From assembly GCF_035994945.1 (NCBI RefSeq), contig NZ_CP108677.1, positions 62,001 to 126,000 on the forward strand: DNA of 64,000 nucleotides, given 5' to 3'. Source of the DNA: Streptomyces sp. NBC_01216. Its GTDB lineage: Bacteria > Actinomycetota > Actinomycetes > Streptomycetales > Streptomycetaceae. Positions 19,520 through 28,214 of this stretch are shown here, piece after piece; position 1 is the first letter of the stretch, and every line of letters begins with the position of its first letter. Position numbers and translations under genes: made by a program. The notes below the pieces were generated by a model that did not search any database, was not told the DNA's origin, and saw nothing but the letters and a program-made list of their open reading frames with translations.

Positions 19520-20955
19520 CACGATCCCCCTCGGGCCGCAGAGCCCGCGGACTGTCCCGACCGCACTGCCAGTTCGCCCAGCGCGGCCTTCGCCTGCCGC
19601 GCGTGAGTCAGGGAGAAGCCGGAGTTGAGCTCCAGTGCCGCCCGCAGATGGCGGCGCGCCGCCGTGTGCTCGCCGAGCGCCCGCTCGATCATGCCCCGGT
19701 GAAACAGGAGGGAGGCGTTCTGGTAGCCGGGTTCCGGGGCCGTCGCCTTCTTGGCATAGCCCAGCGCCTCCTTGTACCGCCCGTTCGCGTGGAGCGCCCA
19801 GGCGAGCGCGTCGGCCGTGTGGACGCTGTGCCGCCGCGACCACTCGTCGCGTGCCGCGGTCAACGCCTCCGCGGCGTCTCCGTGTCCGGCCTCCACGAGA
19901 GCGGACTCCGGTTCGGCGGCGACGCCGTTCGCCCGGGCGAGCCGGGTCCAGGCGTTCATGAGCGCGTACTGCTCCTTCGCGGCCCCCTGCCGGCCCTCCG
20001 CCTCGTACAGTTCCGCGAGCGCCGCAAGTCGGCCGGGCAGGGGACTGCGCCGTACGGCCTCCTTCAGATCGCGTACGGCGCTCTTCAGGTCGCCCAGCGC
20101 CGCACGTGACCGTCCCCTCCCCTCCAGCGCGGGCACATACTCCGGCTCCGCACGCAGCGCCGCGTCGAAGTGGCCCAGCGCCCGGCGGAAGTCCCCCCGA
20201 CTCCACGACAGCTGCCCCAGCTCGGTCGCCACATACGCCTTGTCGCCCGCGCTGAACGCGGAGTCCAGTGCACGCAGCAGCACCCGGCGCGCACCCTTCA
20301 CATCGCCGTGCAACTCCAGCACATACGCGTACCGGGTGAACACCGGCACACCGGGCCGCCGGCGGTCGGCCAGCTCCACGGCCTTCCGCGCCTCGCGGTA
20401 GCGGCCCAGCTCGACGAGGGCGTCGACCCGGACAGACAGGGCACGCTCGCCGTACGGGTTCACCTCCAGCGCCCGGTCCGCAAGCCGCAACGCGGCCGTG
20501 AAGTCATGCCGTGCCGCGGCAAGAGCCGCCTGCCCGGCCAGCGCCGCATCGTTCTCATCGCCCCCACGGAGCCGCAGCGAACGGCCGAACGCCTTCTCCG
20601 CCTGGGGATAGCGCGTCGGATCGCCGATGGTCCTTGCCTGCTCGACGTAGGCCGCACCCAGCGCCGCCCACCCGCCCGCGTCCCCGGGCTGCGCCTTGAG
20701 GCGCCGCTGGAGGGCGTCGACGCCGCGTGTGAGGTCCCGCGACGTCAGCGCCGCAGCCGGCACATCCGCGGCGAGCGCGGAAGCCGTCTGCCCGGACGCC
20801 GCCCGCCAGGCCCCGTCCGGCGTGCCATCCGGCCCGAAAGCCACCGAGACGGCGGTCAGCCCCACCGCCATCGCTGCGGCCGACGCGATCCGCCTCCGCC
20901 GCGTCACCCCCCGCAGACGGCGCCATCGTGCGAACTGCGGCTTCCATGGAAGCAT
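19519..20955 (-). CDS. Membrane-anchored TPR-repeat protein
   Basis: This 478-residue protein has a basic N-terminus and one hydrophobic segment (about 23-42, ASAAAMAVGLTAVSVAF), then many tetratricopeptide repeats. Examples are GWAALGAAYVEQARTIGDP, ALSVRVDALVELGRYREARK, ELGQLSWSRGDFRRALGHFD and ALAWALHANGRYKEALGYAK. TPRs scaffold protein complexes. It sits between the DUF4331 protein and the metal exporter in one operon, so a role in assembling or handling those exported proteins is plausible but unproven. The 131-base gap upstream to the DUF4331 stop shows no obvious promoter. Confidence 0.8.
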   Translation of the reverse strand: MLPWKPQFARWRRLRGVTRRRRIASAAAMAVGLTAVSVAFGPDGTPDGAWRAASGQTASALAADVPAAALTSRDLTRGVDALQRRLKAQPGDAGGWAALGAAYVEQARTIGDPTRYPQAEKAFGRSLRLRGGDENDAALAGQAALAAARHDFTAALRLADRALEVNPYGERALSVRVDALVELGRYREARKAVELADRRRPGVPVFTRYAYVLELHGDVKGARRVLLRALDSAFSAGDKAYVATELGQLSWSRGDFRRALGHFDAALRAEPEYVPALEGRGRSRAALGDLKSAVRDLKEAVRRSPLPGRLAALAELYEAEGRQGAAKEQYALMNAWTRLARANGVAAEPESALVEAGHGDAAEALTAARDEWSRRHSVHTADALAWALHANGRYKEALGYAKKATAPEPGYQNASLLFHRGMIERALGEHTAARRHLRAALELNSGFSLTHARQAKAALGELAVRSGQSAGSAARGGS

Positions 20956-21086
20956 TCGATCTCAGCCTTCCTCGTTCTGCCGTACGGGCTCATCAGAGCT
21001 CTGGTGTCGGGCGGCCCCGCCACGCCGTGCACACATGCGACGACGCGTAGGAGGCCACCCGAGAGGGACAGGGCAGGCGCCCGGCG

Positions 21087-22667
21087 TCAGCCCAGCCAGG
21101 ACCGGCGCGCCGGGTGCCGGCGGCCACGCAGCCAGCTCACGCCGAGGCCGACCAGCAGCACCCCCACGGCCCCCGACGCGGCCGACATCAGCATCAGCGT
21201 GTCGCTGCCCCATGACGCGGCGACCGACGACAGCCCGCCCGTCAGCCCGGTTGTGCCCGACTTGGTCGTGGCCCTGTCCGCCCTCGCGTCGGAACCGGCC
21301 GTGGGCAGGGCGACGTACGGGAAGTCGCCGCCGAACTCCTTGTCGTTGGCGTCGACCGCGTCGCCCAGGTCGTTCGCGGCGCCGACCAGCTCGCCCTGAA
21401 CGGTCTGCAGCGCGATGTCCACCACGTCGTCCGTCAGCCGCCGCCCGTTCGGGAAGCCCGCGTTGTCCCCGTCCAGCACGCCGAGCCGCTTCGGCTCCGC
21501 GACCGGCTTGACGGACGTGTTGAGGCGGAGCATCTCCGAAGGAGCGACGTTCGGTGGCTGGTTGAGGTCCTCGACACCGGTCAGGAACACCGACACCAGA
21601 TCGTTCCGGGGCTCTTCCGGCGCCTTGATCTTGTATATCTGCTCGATGAGCTTCGGCAGCTCCGGCTCCGTGACGTTCTTCAGGAACTGCCCGTCGTCCT
21701 CCGGTGAGGAAGCGTTGAACCTGTCCTTGTCCTTCACCGGGTTGACGACCTCGTTCACCAGCGGCATCCCCAGCCGCGACACTTGGGCGAACTTCCCTTC
21801 GGCGTTCTTGCGCTCCGTTGTTGTGTACACCCCGATCACCGGCTGCTCCGCCGACTGGCGGAGGTAGGAGCTCGGCACCTGGAGGGCGAGCGTGTTGACG
21901 TTGTACCCCCGCAGCGTGTCGTTCCCGACCTCCGACAGGTCCCCTCCGTACAACAGATCGAAGACCCGCAGATCGAGGAAGAACGGGTCGTCCGCCTGCC
22001 CGGCGAAAGCCTTCAGCCCGCCGGGGAGCTCACGCACCGACTGGTCGCGCAGCGTCTGGTAGTGGGGCATCGATGCCTTGCCCACGTTCGACGGGGCAAC
22101 CGGCAGATGCCGCCCCAGCACATGGCGGGAGACGACCTTCTCGTGCTTCAGCCGCAGCAGCTCTATGTCGTAGGTCTGGGTGAAGTTGAGATCCGGGTCG
22201 TCCAGACTCTCCACCGCACCCGTGTTGTAGAGGAAGGTGTGCTCGTTCTTCCGGTGGTCCCGGAAGGTGAAGCGGTAGACGAGATCGTCCTGGGCGTCGC
22301 CGTCGCTGTCGATGTGCAGGTTGTAGCGCGCGTCCTGGGCGAAGGGGTAGAAGTTCGGCCCGCCCGCCGGTTCCTGGAACGGCAGCCAGTTCGCCACCAC
22401 TGTCGTGGTGTCGGGATGGTCAGGGCTGACGAACGCGTACAGGTCGGTGGTGTCGAACTGAGGCTGCCCGGAGATCAGCGGCGCCTCCCGATGGCTTGAC
22501 GCGCTCGCCGTCTCCGGTACGGCCACCCCCACCCCCGCCGCCGCGAGCCCCCCGGCGGCCAGCGCGGCACCCGTCAGCAGCGCGACGCCCCTGAGTCCGC
22601 GCCGCGTCCGCCCGCCGGCCTCCCGCCCGGGCCGCCGCGTCCGCCGGCCTGTGCTGTGTGCATTCAT
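21087..22667 (-). CDS. Exported DUF4331 protein with C-terminal membrane helix
   Basis: This 526-residue protein starts at ATG 22667 with AAGGA 8 nt upstream. A long Arg-rich signal sequence (residues 1-55, core LLTGAALAAGGLAAAGVGVA) is followed by the DUF4331 hallmark SSHREAPLISGQPQFDTTDL. Later blocks include NWLPFQEPAGGPNFYPF, FRDHRKNEHTFLYNTG and GLKAFAGQADDPFFLDL. A membrane helix lies near 490-512 before a basic tail. DUF4331 proteins are exported and of unknown activity. The operon with TPR and NicO-type genes suggests a joint envelope function, perhaps linked to metal. Confidence 0.88.
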   Translation of the reverse strand: MNAHSTGRRTRRPGREAGGRTRRGLRGVALLTGAALAAGGLAAAGVGVAVPETASASSHREAPLISGQPQFDTTDLYAFVSPDHPDTTTVVANWLPFQEPAGGPNFYPFAQDARYNLHIDSDGDAQDDLVYRFTFRDHRKNEHTFLYNTGAVESLDDPDLNFTQTYDIELLRLKHEKVVSRHVLGRHLPVAPSNVGKASMPHYQTLRDQSVRELPGGLKAFAGQADDPFFLDLRVFDLLYGGDLSEVGNDTLRGYNVNTLALQVPSSYLRQSAEQPVIGVYTTTERKNAEGKFAQVSRLGMPLVNEVVNPVKDKDRFNASSPEDDGQFLKNVTEPELPKLIEQIYKIKAPEEPRNDLVSVFLTGVEDLNQPPNVAPSEMLRLNTSVKPVAEPKRLGVLDGDNAGFPNGRRLTDDVVDIALQTVQGELVGAANDLGDAVDANDKEFGGDFPYVALPTAGSDARADRATTKSGTTGLTGGLSSVAASWGSDTLMLMSAASGAVGVLLVGLGVSWLRGRRHPARRSWLG

Positions 22668-22801
22668 ATCGCACGTCCTTCATCCGTCATCCCGTCTGTC
22701 CGGGCTTGCTTGACGTGAAGTACGCGTGCGGAGCCGTTCATGTTCGGAGCCAGCACCGGCCGGCGCGGGCTCCGGCGGCCGCTCCCGCCCGGTTACAGGG
22801 C

Positions 22802-23444
22802 CAGCTCAACTACACCGGCCCCGCCACCTGGCCCGGCCTCGTCCACACGGCCGTGCCCGCCGCCCGCACCTCGGCCAAGACCGGCACCGCACGGCGGGTC
22901 TTGATCGGCGACTGCTCCCCCGAGGACTGCGACGACTACCTCGCCCGCCGCATCACCCGCGGCGGGCAGCCCCTCATCAGCGAGCCTGTCCGGCAGGTCA
23001 TCACCACACGCTCGCACGGTCTGCCTCTTCCATCTCGATCTGTCCGTCGCCCGGTTCCTGGAGCTCAGCCGCAGCGGCCGCACTCCGCAACCCGGCGACT
23101 TCGACCACGACTTCCCCGCTCTGGTCGCCCGCACCCTGACCGACCTCACGCCCGACCAACACCACGTCCTGCGCTCGGTGAGCCTGCTGGACGCCTTCGA
23201 CGTCCCCCTCGCCACCCGGGCCGCCGGTCTCGCCCACGAAGGCCCAGCCGTGCGGCTGACCGAGCGCCCCTTCGTTCGCGAGGACTCTTTGGGCCTGTGG
23301 ACCTTCCACCTCCACGGCCTGGTCCGTTCCGCCGTACGCAACGCCGACGACACCACCGATGACCACTGGAGTGAACGCGACTGGCAACAGGCTGCGCAGC
23401 GTGCCTTCACCACCCTTGCCGAACAGCACCACGGCTCCTCCGGG
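22802..23444 (+). pseudogene. Remnant of a P-loop NTPase/TPR-type regulatory protein, frameshifted
   Basis: The first part (TGPATWPGLVHTAVPAARTS, then TGTARRVLIGDCSPEDCDDY) is continued in another frame after about 23025 by LDLSVARFLELSRSGRTPQP, VLRSVSLLDAFDVPLATRAA and LWTFHLHGLVRSAVRNADD. This looks like the C-terminal half of the NTPase domain of large Streptomyces NTPase-TPR proteins. The nucleotide-binding motif and the TPR part are missing, and an extra base near 23025 explains the frame change. The family match is from memory of similar proteins. Confidence 0.5.
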
Positions 23445-23571
23445 GCGGGCAGGCTGCGGCGCACAGCACACGCGGCGGCGATGGCGATGCCTGGTCACCG
23501 CACGCCGCGACACCCTGCGTGCTTCGCCGTGACGGCGCCGACCCGGGACGTCCTGTTCGTCCAGGGCCGGT

Positions 23572-23733
23572 TCAGCCGATCACGGACCGTGCGAAGGCAA
23601 TCGTGCCGGCGAAGGCGCCCCCGGCAGCCAGTACCGCGAGAGCCCATGCGTTCCCTGCCAGCAAGGTCAGCACGCCAGCGGCCACAGCGACCTGCGTGCC
23701 CAGCATCAAGATGACCGCGGCCCGCACCGTCAT
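23572..23733 (-). CDS. Small two-helix membrane protein (possibly the end of a frameshifted longer gene)
   Basis: The ATG at 23733 follows AGGAG with a 6-base spacer and gives 53 residues, MTVRAAVILMLGTQVAVAAG onward, with two membrane helices (about 5-25 and 29-50). Upstream on the same strand a different frame starting at ATG 23887 (MTWPKASDLVQQDEAQGER) reads as a basic helical segment and then loses coding character. The two may have been one protein of about 105 residues before a frameshift. Function unknown. Confidence 0.4.
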   Translation of the reverse strand: MTVRAAVILMLGTQVAVAAGVLTLLAGNAWALAVLAAGGAFAGTIAFARSVIG

Positions 23734-23958
23734 CAACGGCTCCTGCGACCGGTCGGACTGCGCACGACAGCTCCTGAAGGTTCTCGCGCCTGCGCCACTC
23801 TTTGCCGAGCCGGTGCAGCTTGCGTCGGGCCCGCTCTCCCTGCGCCTCATCCTGCTGCACCAAGTCCGACGCTTTGGGCCACGTCATGGCGTGAATCTTC
23901 CCCTTGATCGTGGACACCTGGAGACTGGGATCTGAGGTTCCAGAGGAAGTAGTGCCAG

Positions 23959-24145
23959 GTGGGAAGCAAGGACACGAATCGGTATTCGGCGGAGTACGAG
24001 CGGGACGCGATCGAGCTCGTGCGGTCGTCGGGCCGGACGGTGACCAAGGTCGCCCGGGAACTCGGGATCAGCTCAAAGTCCCTGCGAGGCTGGGTGAAGA
24101 AGGCCCGCGCCGCCCAGGACAACGGATCGGGACCCGGCGCCGTGC
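23959..24145 (+). pseudogene. IS3-family OrfA fragment
   Basis: Starting at GTG 23959 the frame gives GSKDTNRYSAEYERDAIELV, then RELGISSKSLRGWVKKARA and QDNGSGPGA. This is the helix-turn-helix N-terminus of IS3/IS911-type OrfA. Homology stops near 24145, and OrfB is absent. Confidence 0.65.
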
Positions 24146-24289
24146 GGGCCGTCAGGACGTCCCACACCAGGTCGGACGCGGATCATACGGGGTTGGGGCG
24201 CACGACGACGCACTGGGTGGATTCCAGGGCGGCCAGGCGCCGGGTCGCGTTCACCTCGGTCCTTCGGGGTCGTGGGCGGACGAGGCGCT

Positions 24290-24473
24290 GCCGCCGAACC
24301 GGTCACACCACTGCCGGACCGCTTCGCGGAAGACGGTGACCCCGCGCGCGGGCAGCAGTTCCTCGACCTCGCGGGTAGCTGAGCGGGAAGCGGTGGTACA
24401 GCCACACCGCGTGTGGGATGATCTCCGCCGGGAAACGGAACCTCTTGTACGACACCGCCACCCCGGCCTCCAT
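24290..24473 (-). pseudogene. IS6-family transposase N-terminal fragment
   Basis: From ATG 24473 the frame gives SYKRFRFPAEIIPHAVWLYH and RFPLSYP. After a frameshift the neighbouring frame continues REVEELLPARGVTVFREAVR and QWCDRFG, the conserved IS6 N-terminus. The DDE core is absent. With the IS3 scrap and the broken NTPase it forms a debris zone bordering the type VII secretion locus. Confidence 0.65.
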
Positions 24474-24547
24474 ACGACGCCGTCCCCGACCTCAACGATC
24501 ATTCCACAGGCCATCCGCATCAAGTTGACAGTGCCTGCGGCATCGCT

Positions 24548-24564
24548 ACTCCATTCCATGGAGT
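24548..24564 (-). terminator. Small hairpin at the end of the type VII minus-strand gene run
   Basis: ACTCCAT and ATGGAGT form a 7-bp stem with a 3-base loop touching the stop codon of the 1103-residue gene. It is weak for a Streptomyces terminator. Confidence 0.3.
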
Positions 24565-27500
24565 CAGTGGTCGAGTGGGCCGCCCACAGGTCCGGCACAA
24601 CGGCCGGGCCAGTCGAACGTCCTCGCCCCGGAAGGGCGTTGGGCCAGGGCCTCATCGAAGCGAGCGAGTACGGAGCGGTCCTGGTTGTCCAGTTGCGTCC
24701 GGCTGAGGAGAACAGCGCCCGGGGCAACCGGTACTTCCCGCAGGAGGATGAGCGGCGACGGGTCCTCGCCGCGCATATCGAGCACCCTGAAAACGGTGCC
24801 GGGCGCGAAGACGACCTCGTCTGCCTGGGCCTGGGGGCCCGTGGCGCCGAGCAGCTGCCGCACCCGGCGTCCCGTCACCGACCAGATGGCGTACCGGGTG
24901 CTCGCCGGGTACGCGCCGGAACTATCGCTCGGCAGGGCGCTCACGGGGGCGGGATCCCGTAGGACGGCGCCGGGCGCCGGTGTCTCGCTGCCGTGCTCAC
25001 CGGCCCCGCGCAGCGCGAGACCCCGGAAGGACGGCAGACGCCGCAGGGCCGAGGCGACGCAGGCCGCGTAGGGCAGCAACCGCGGGTCGCCAGTGCGCAG
25101 GCACCGGTCGAGTTCCTCGTGGCCGAGTTGCTGGCCATCCGATGTGCGCAGGTAGAGGAGCAGTGCGATCAGGTCGGCGCGCGCGGCCTCCTGCTCGTGT
25201 CCGCGCAGCGCGGGCATCCTGGTGAACGTACGGGTGACGACTGCCGCCTGGCGGTCCCACACCGCGTCCGCGAGGACCCGGAACGCGGCACGCTCGGCCG
25301 GTGTGCTCTGGTGTCCGGGCTGGAAGGGAACAGCGGGCAGCGGGTGCGCGGCGAGTGCGGGCCGCGGCGCCGGGGCGGTGCCCGGGACCGACAGAGTTGT
25401 CGGCGCCCCGAATGCGCGTGCGGGCGTCCCGTTCGGCGCTTCGGGGCGGTGTGGCTCCTCGGCGTGTCCGAGAGCGGCACTGGTGAGGCTCGGCCGGACC
25501 GGGGGACCCGGCAGGGACAGCTCTCCGGGGTCCTGACCGCCGCCGCGCACCGCAGGGATCGTGTTCGCCTCGGCACCGGGGCTCGTCGGGCCCGTAGGCG
25601 CGATCGCAGGCGGGGACGACGAGGCGGACGAGGAGGTGGAGGCGGTCACAGCGGTGGCCGCGCCGCTGGTGGCGCCATCCGGCGCCGACCCGCGTTCGGG
25701 CGTGTTCCGGGCGGTGTCCGGTTCCGGCAGCGCCGGTTGTCGCAGCGCAGGCTCTTCCGGGTGCGCTTCGTGTTCCTGGTGCCGTTCGCGCTCCGGGTCG
25801 GTGGCCTGCGGTGAGGGAACCGTGCGAGCCTGGGGACGGGTCCGCTGGATACCGGTCGCTCCTGCCGACCCGCCTGTGCGCGCGACGTGACCGGCCGCCG
25901 CACCGGCCGCCGCTGGCGCGGAGTTCGGCTCCGGGGGCACGGTGGCAGCGGGTGCGGCAGGCGCCGCGGGCAGGCCCGAGGTACGGAGCGGCTGGTTCCT
26001 GTCCGGCCGGGTGGGCGCACCGAGCTCGCTCGTCGAATCGGGTACACCGGCCGTCGCCCCGGTGGGCCGCGTGGGTGTGGCCGTCAGCGTCGGCACGAAG
26101 CGCGGCGGGGTGGGCGGCAGCTGTGGCCCGGCGGCACGGACCGGAACGCCGTCCGCGCCGGAAGGCGGGCGGATGGCGGAACCGGATGCCGGCACAGGTG
26201 CGGCCGGCTCATGGGAGCTGCCGACGCCGGCCGGTGCGGGAGCACCGACGCCCCCCGGACCGGCCACCGCATCGGGCCGGATGCCGGCACGCGGCACTGG
26301 TCCGGCGGCAGGCATCGGGGATCTCGGGAGGGGGACGGTCAGCGGCGGAGCATTCACCGCCGGAGCGTTCGCGGCCGCACCGGGGCCGCCGCTCACCAAC
26401 TGCTCGCGCCGCTCCCCCTGGGACGTCGCGAGGTGACCCGCGGGCTCGTTCGCCGCCTGCGCCCGAGGAGCTTCGGTTGACGGCGTCCTGGCGAACGCCG
26501 CGAAACGCAGGCTCCTGACCTGGTACTCGGCGGCCAGCCGGCGCAGCTCCTGGCCGCCGTCGACGGCGGTACCGTGCACATGCACGCGAGCCCGGGAGGA
26601 CATACCCGGCGGCAGCCCGGCGAGCAGTCTCTCCAGCACCGGGGACAGCGACCGGTCCAGTACTTCACCGGGACGGCCCACCTCGATTTCCGGGCCGCGG
26701 GCGTCGACCGGGCGGGCCAGGAGCGCGCCCGGCTCGGTGTCCGTCCCGCTGATCCACAGTCCCGCCCGTGTCGCGGTGACCTGCCACCGGTCGGACAGGC
26801 GCACCAAGCCGCGCTCGGCGTTGCCCGGGCCGGGCAGCGGCGGGGTCCAACGCAGCAACCGGGGCGAGGAAGTGCCAGGGGCGCAGACCACGGAGTCGAC
26901 GAAAGGCTGCCAGCTCGGCGTCCCGTCGGTGCCCACGGCCATCGAGCGCACGGTGTCGCGGTGCCGACCGGACTCGGCGAGCAGCGGCAGCCCGCTGTAG
27001 ACGACGACCTCGGCGTCGGTCAGTTCGGCAACGCCCTGGCCGACGCGCAGCACGTCCCGCCGGCCTCCCGGGGCGAGCCGCAGGGCGGCGCGGGCGGTCT
27101 CGGACAGTGCCGTCACGACATCCGCCACATCGTCGGTGACGACGTCCTCCCCTTCCGGTACACCGACGACGACAAGGAGTCCGCACCGGTCGACGGGGAC
27201 GGCGAAGCACAGATCGCCTGGGCGCGGAGCCCGGGCACGATCGGGCCGGATGAGCACCCCGGCCGGTATGTGCTGGACGACGCACCCGTTGCGGGTACGG
27301 GACGGCAGGCTGCCGGGGGCGGGCTGCCAGTCCGGGGCGGGTTGGCGGGGTCCTAGGGGGACCGCCGGGGCGCCGGGCGAGAAGAGCCACCAGCCGCGTT
27401 CCCGGTCGACCGATTCGGAGCCGGGCGGCAGCTCGTGGACGAAGAGTCCACCGCCGGGCACGCCGAGGACCGTGCCGTCGGGGGCTATGACATCGAACCC

Positions 27501-27875
27501 CCAGGCGTCGGCTATCCGCCGGGCGACGGAAGGCAGCCCGGGACGCTCGTCACCCGCGCCGGACATGGCGAGCCGGACGGTGCCGACACCGTCACCGCGC
27601 AGGGCGTCGAGGAGGGCGGCCAGTCTCCGCCACAGAGCGGGAGCGGAGGTTTCGTCGGCACCCGCGACAACGGTCATCGTTCCGTCGTCGTCCGACTCCA
27701 GAATCCGCGTGAGATCAGCGATGTCAGCAGGAACCAGCAGTTCGTCGGAGAACCGCCTCAGCAGCAGGAGGCGATCGTACTCCTCGACGAGAAATCCAGG
27801 CTGAGCGGATTCGTCCTGGCGCGTCCGGTCGGTGCCGGACGGACGCGCCTCGGACTGGCGGCGGCCCCAGCGCAT
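24564..27875 (-). CDS. Large type VII locus protein with disordered middle and ADP-ribosyltransferase-like C-terminus
   Basis: The 1103-residue frame starts at ATG 27875 after GAGGGAGGG. Residues 1-460 look folded (VADVVTALSETARAALRLAP, FVHELPPGSES) but match no family I can name. About 460-860 is a Pro/Ala/Thr-rich disordered linker. Residues 860-1085 contain YPASTRYAIWSVTGRRVRQL and DEVVFAPGTVFRVL. Mono-ADP-ribosyltransferases have a strand ending in ExE before VLF-PG-T-F; here the first Glu is replaced (QADEVVF), so activity is doubtful. It follows the 5168-residue gene on the same strand after 339 bases and may be an accessory, partner or degenerate effector of the secretion system. No signal peptide is seen. 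Confidence 0.6.
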   Translation of the reverse strand: MRWGRRQSEARPSGTDRTRQDESAQPGFLVEEYDRLLLLRRFSDELLVPADIADLTRILESDDDGTMTVVAGADETSAPALWRRLAALLDALRGDGVGTVRLAMSGAGDERPGLPSVARRIADAWGFDVIAPDGTVLGVPGGGLFVHELPPGSESVDRERGWWLFSPGAPAVPLGPRQPAPDWQPAPGSLPSRTRNGCVVQHIPAGVLIRPDRARAPRPGDLCFAVPVDRCGLLVVVGVPEGEDVVTDDVADVVTALSETARAALRLAPGGRRDVLRVGQGVAELTDAEVVVYSGLPLLAESGRHRDTVRSMAVGTDGTPSWQPFVDSVVCAPGTSSPRLLRWTPPLPGPGNAERGLVRLSDRWQVTATRAGLWISGTDTEPGALLARPVDARGPEIEVGRPGEVLDRSLSPVLERLLAGLPPGMSSRARVHVHGTAVDGGQELRRLAAEYQVRSLRFAAFARTPSTEAPRAQAANEPAGHLATSQGERREQLVSGGPGAAANAPAVNAPPLTVPLPRSPMPAAGPVPRAGIRPDAVAGPGGVGAPAPAGVGSSHEPAAPVPASGSAIRPPSGADGVPVRAAGPQLPPTPPRFVPTLTATPTRPTGATAGVPDSTSELGAPTRPDRNQPLRTSGLPAAPAAPAATVPPEPNSAPAAAGAAAGHVARTGGSAGATGIQRTRPQARTVPSPQATDPERERHQEHEAHPEEPALRQPALPEPDTARNTPERGSAPDGATSGAATAVTASTSSSASSSPPAIAPTGPTSPGAEANTIPAVRGGGQDPGELSLPGPPVRPSLTSAALGHAEEPHRPEAPNGTPARAFGAPTTLSVPGTAPAPRPALAAHPLPAVPFQPGHQSTPAERAAFRVLADAVWDRQAAVVTRTFTRMPALRGHEQEAARADLIALLLYLRTSDGQQLGHEELDRCLRTGDPRLLPYAACVASALRRLPSFRGLALRGAGEHGSETPAPGAVLRDPAPVSALPSDSSGAYPASTRYAIWSVTGRRVRQLLGATGPQAQADEVVFAPGTVFRVLDMRGEDPSPLILLREVPVAPGAVLLSRTQLDNQDRSVLARFDEALAQRPSGARTFDWPGRCAGPVGGPLDH

Positions 27876-28214
27876 CAGCGGTGCCCTCCCTCGAAGGCCG
27901 GGACCGGAGAATCAGGGTCCGGCACTATTGCATACACCACATACATAGAAGGTGAATCCCCGGTGACATGACTGATCGGTTACGTGGAACTCGGATCCAT
28001 GAACGCCTCACAGGCGCCCGACGAAGCGGCTCAAGGGAACTCCGCGGCGGCGGTCTTCTGCGCGAGGCCGCCCCACCCGGCAACTCCCCTGATCGACGGG
28101 CGAACCGAACCGCCGCCGGACAGCACGTACAAACGTGACGGATTTTCACGGTACTTGCCTGTCGCATGAGGAACCTGCCTGCCCCGGATCATACGTGGCC
28201 GCCTGGACAAGTTG
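27876..28214. other. 339-base intergenic region between the two large minus-strand genes
   Basis: It is richer in A and T than its surroundings. On the minus strand TATGTATG-TGGTG-TATGCAATAG lies near 27920-27950, 50-75 bases before the 1103-residue gene, and could hold a promoter. No ORF with a good ribosome binding site and no terminator were convincing. Confidence 0.4.
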
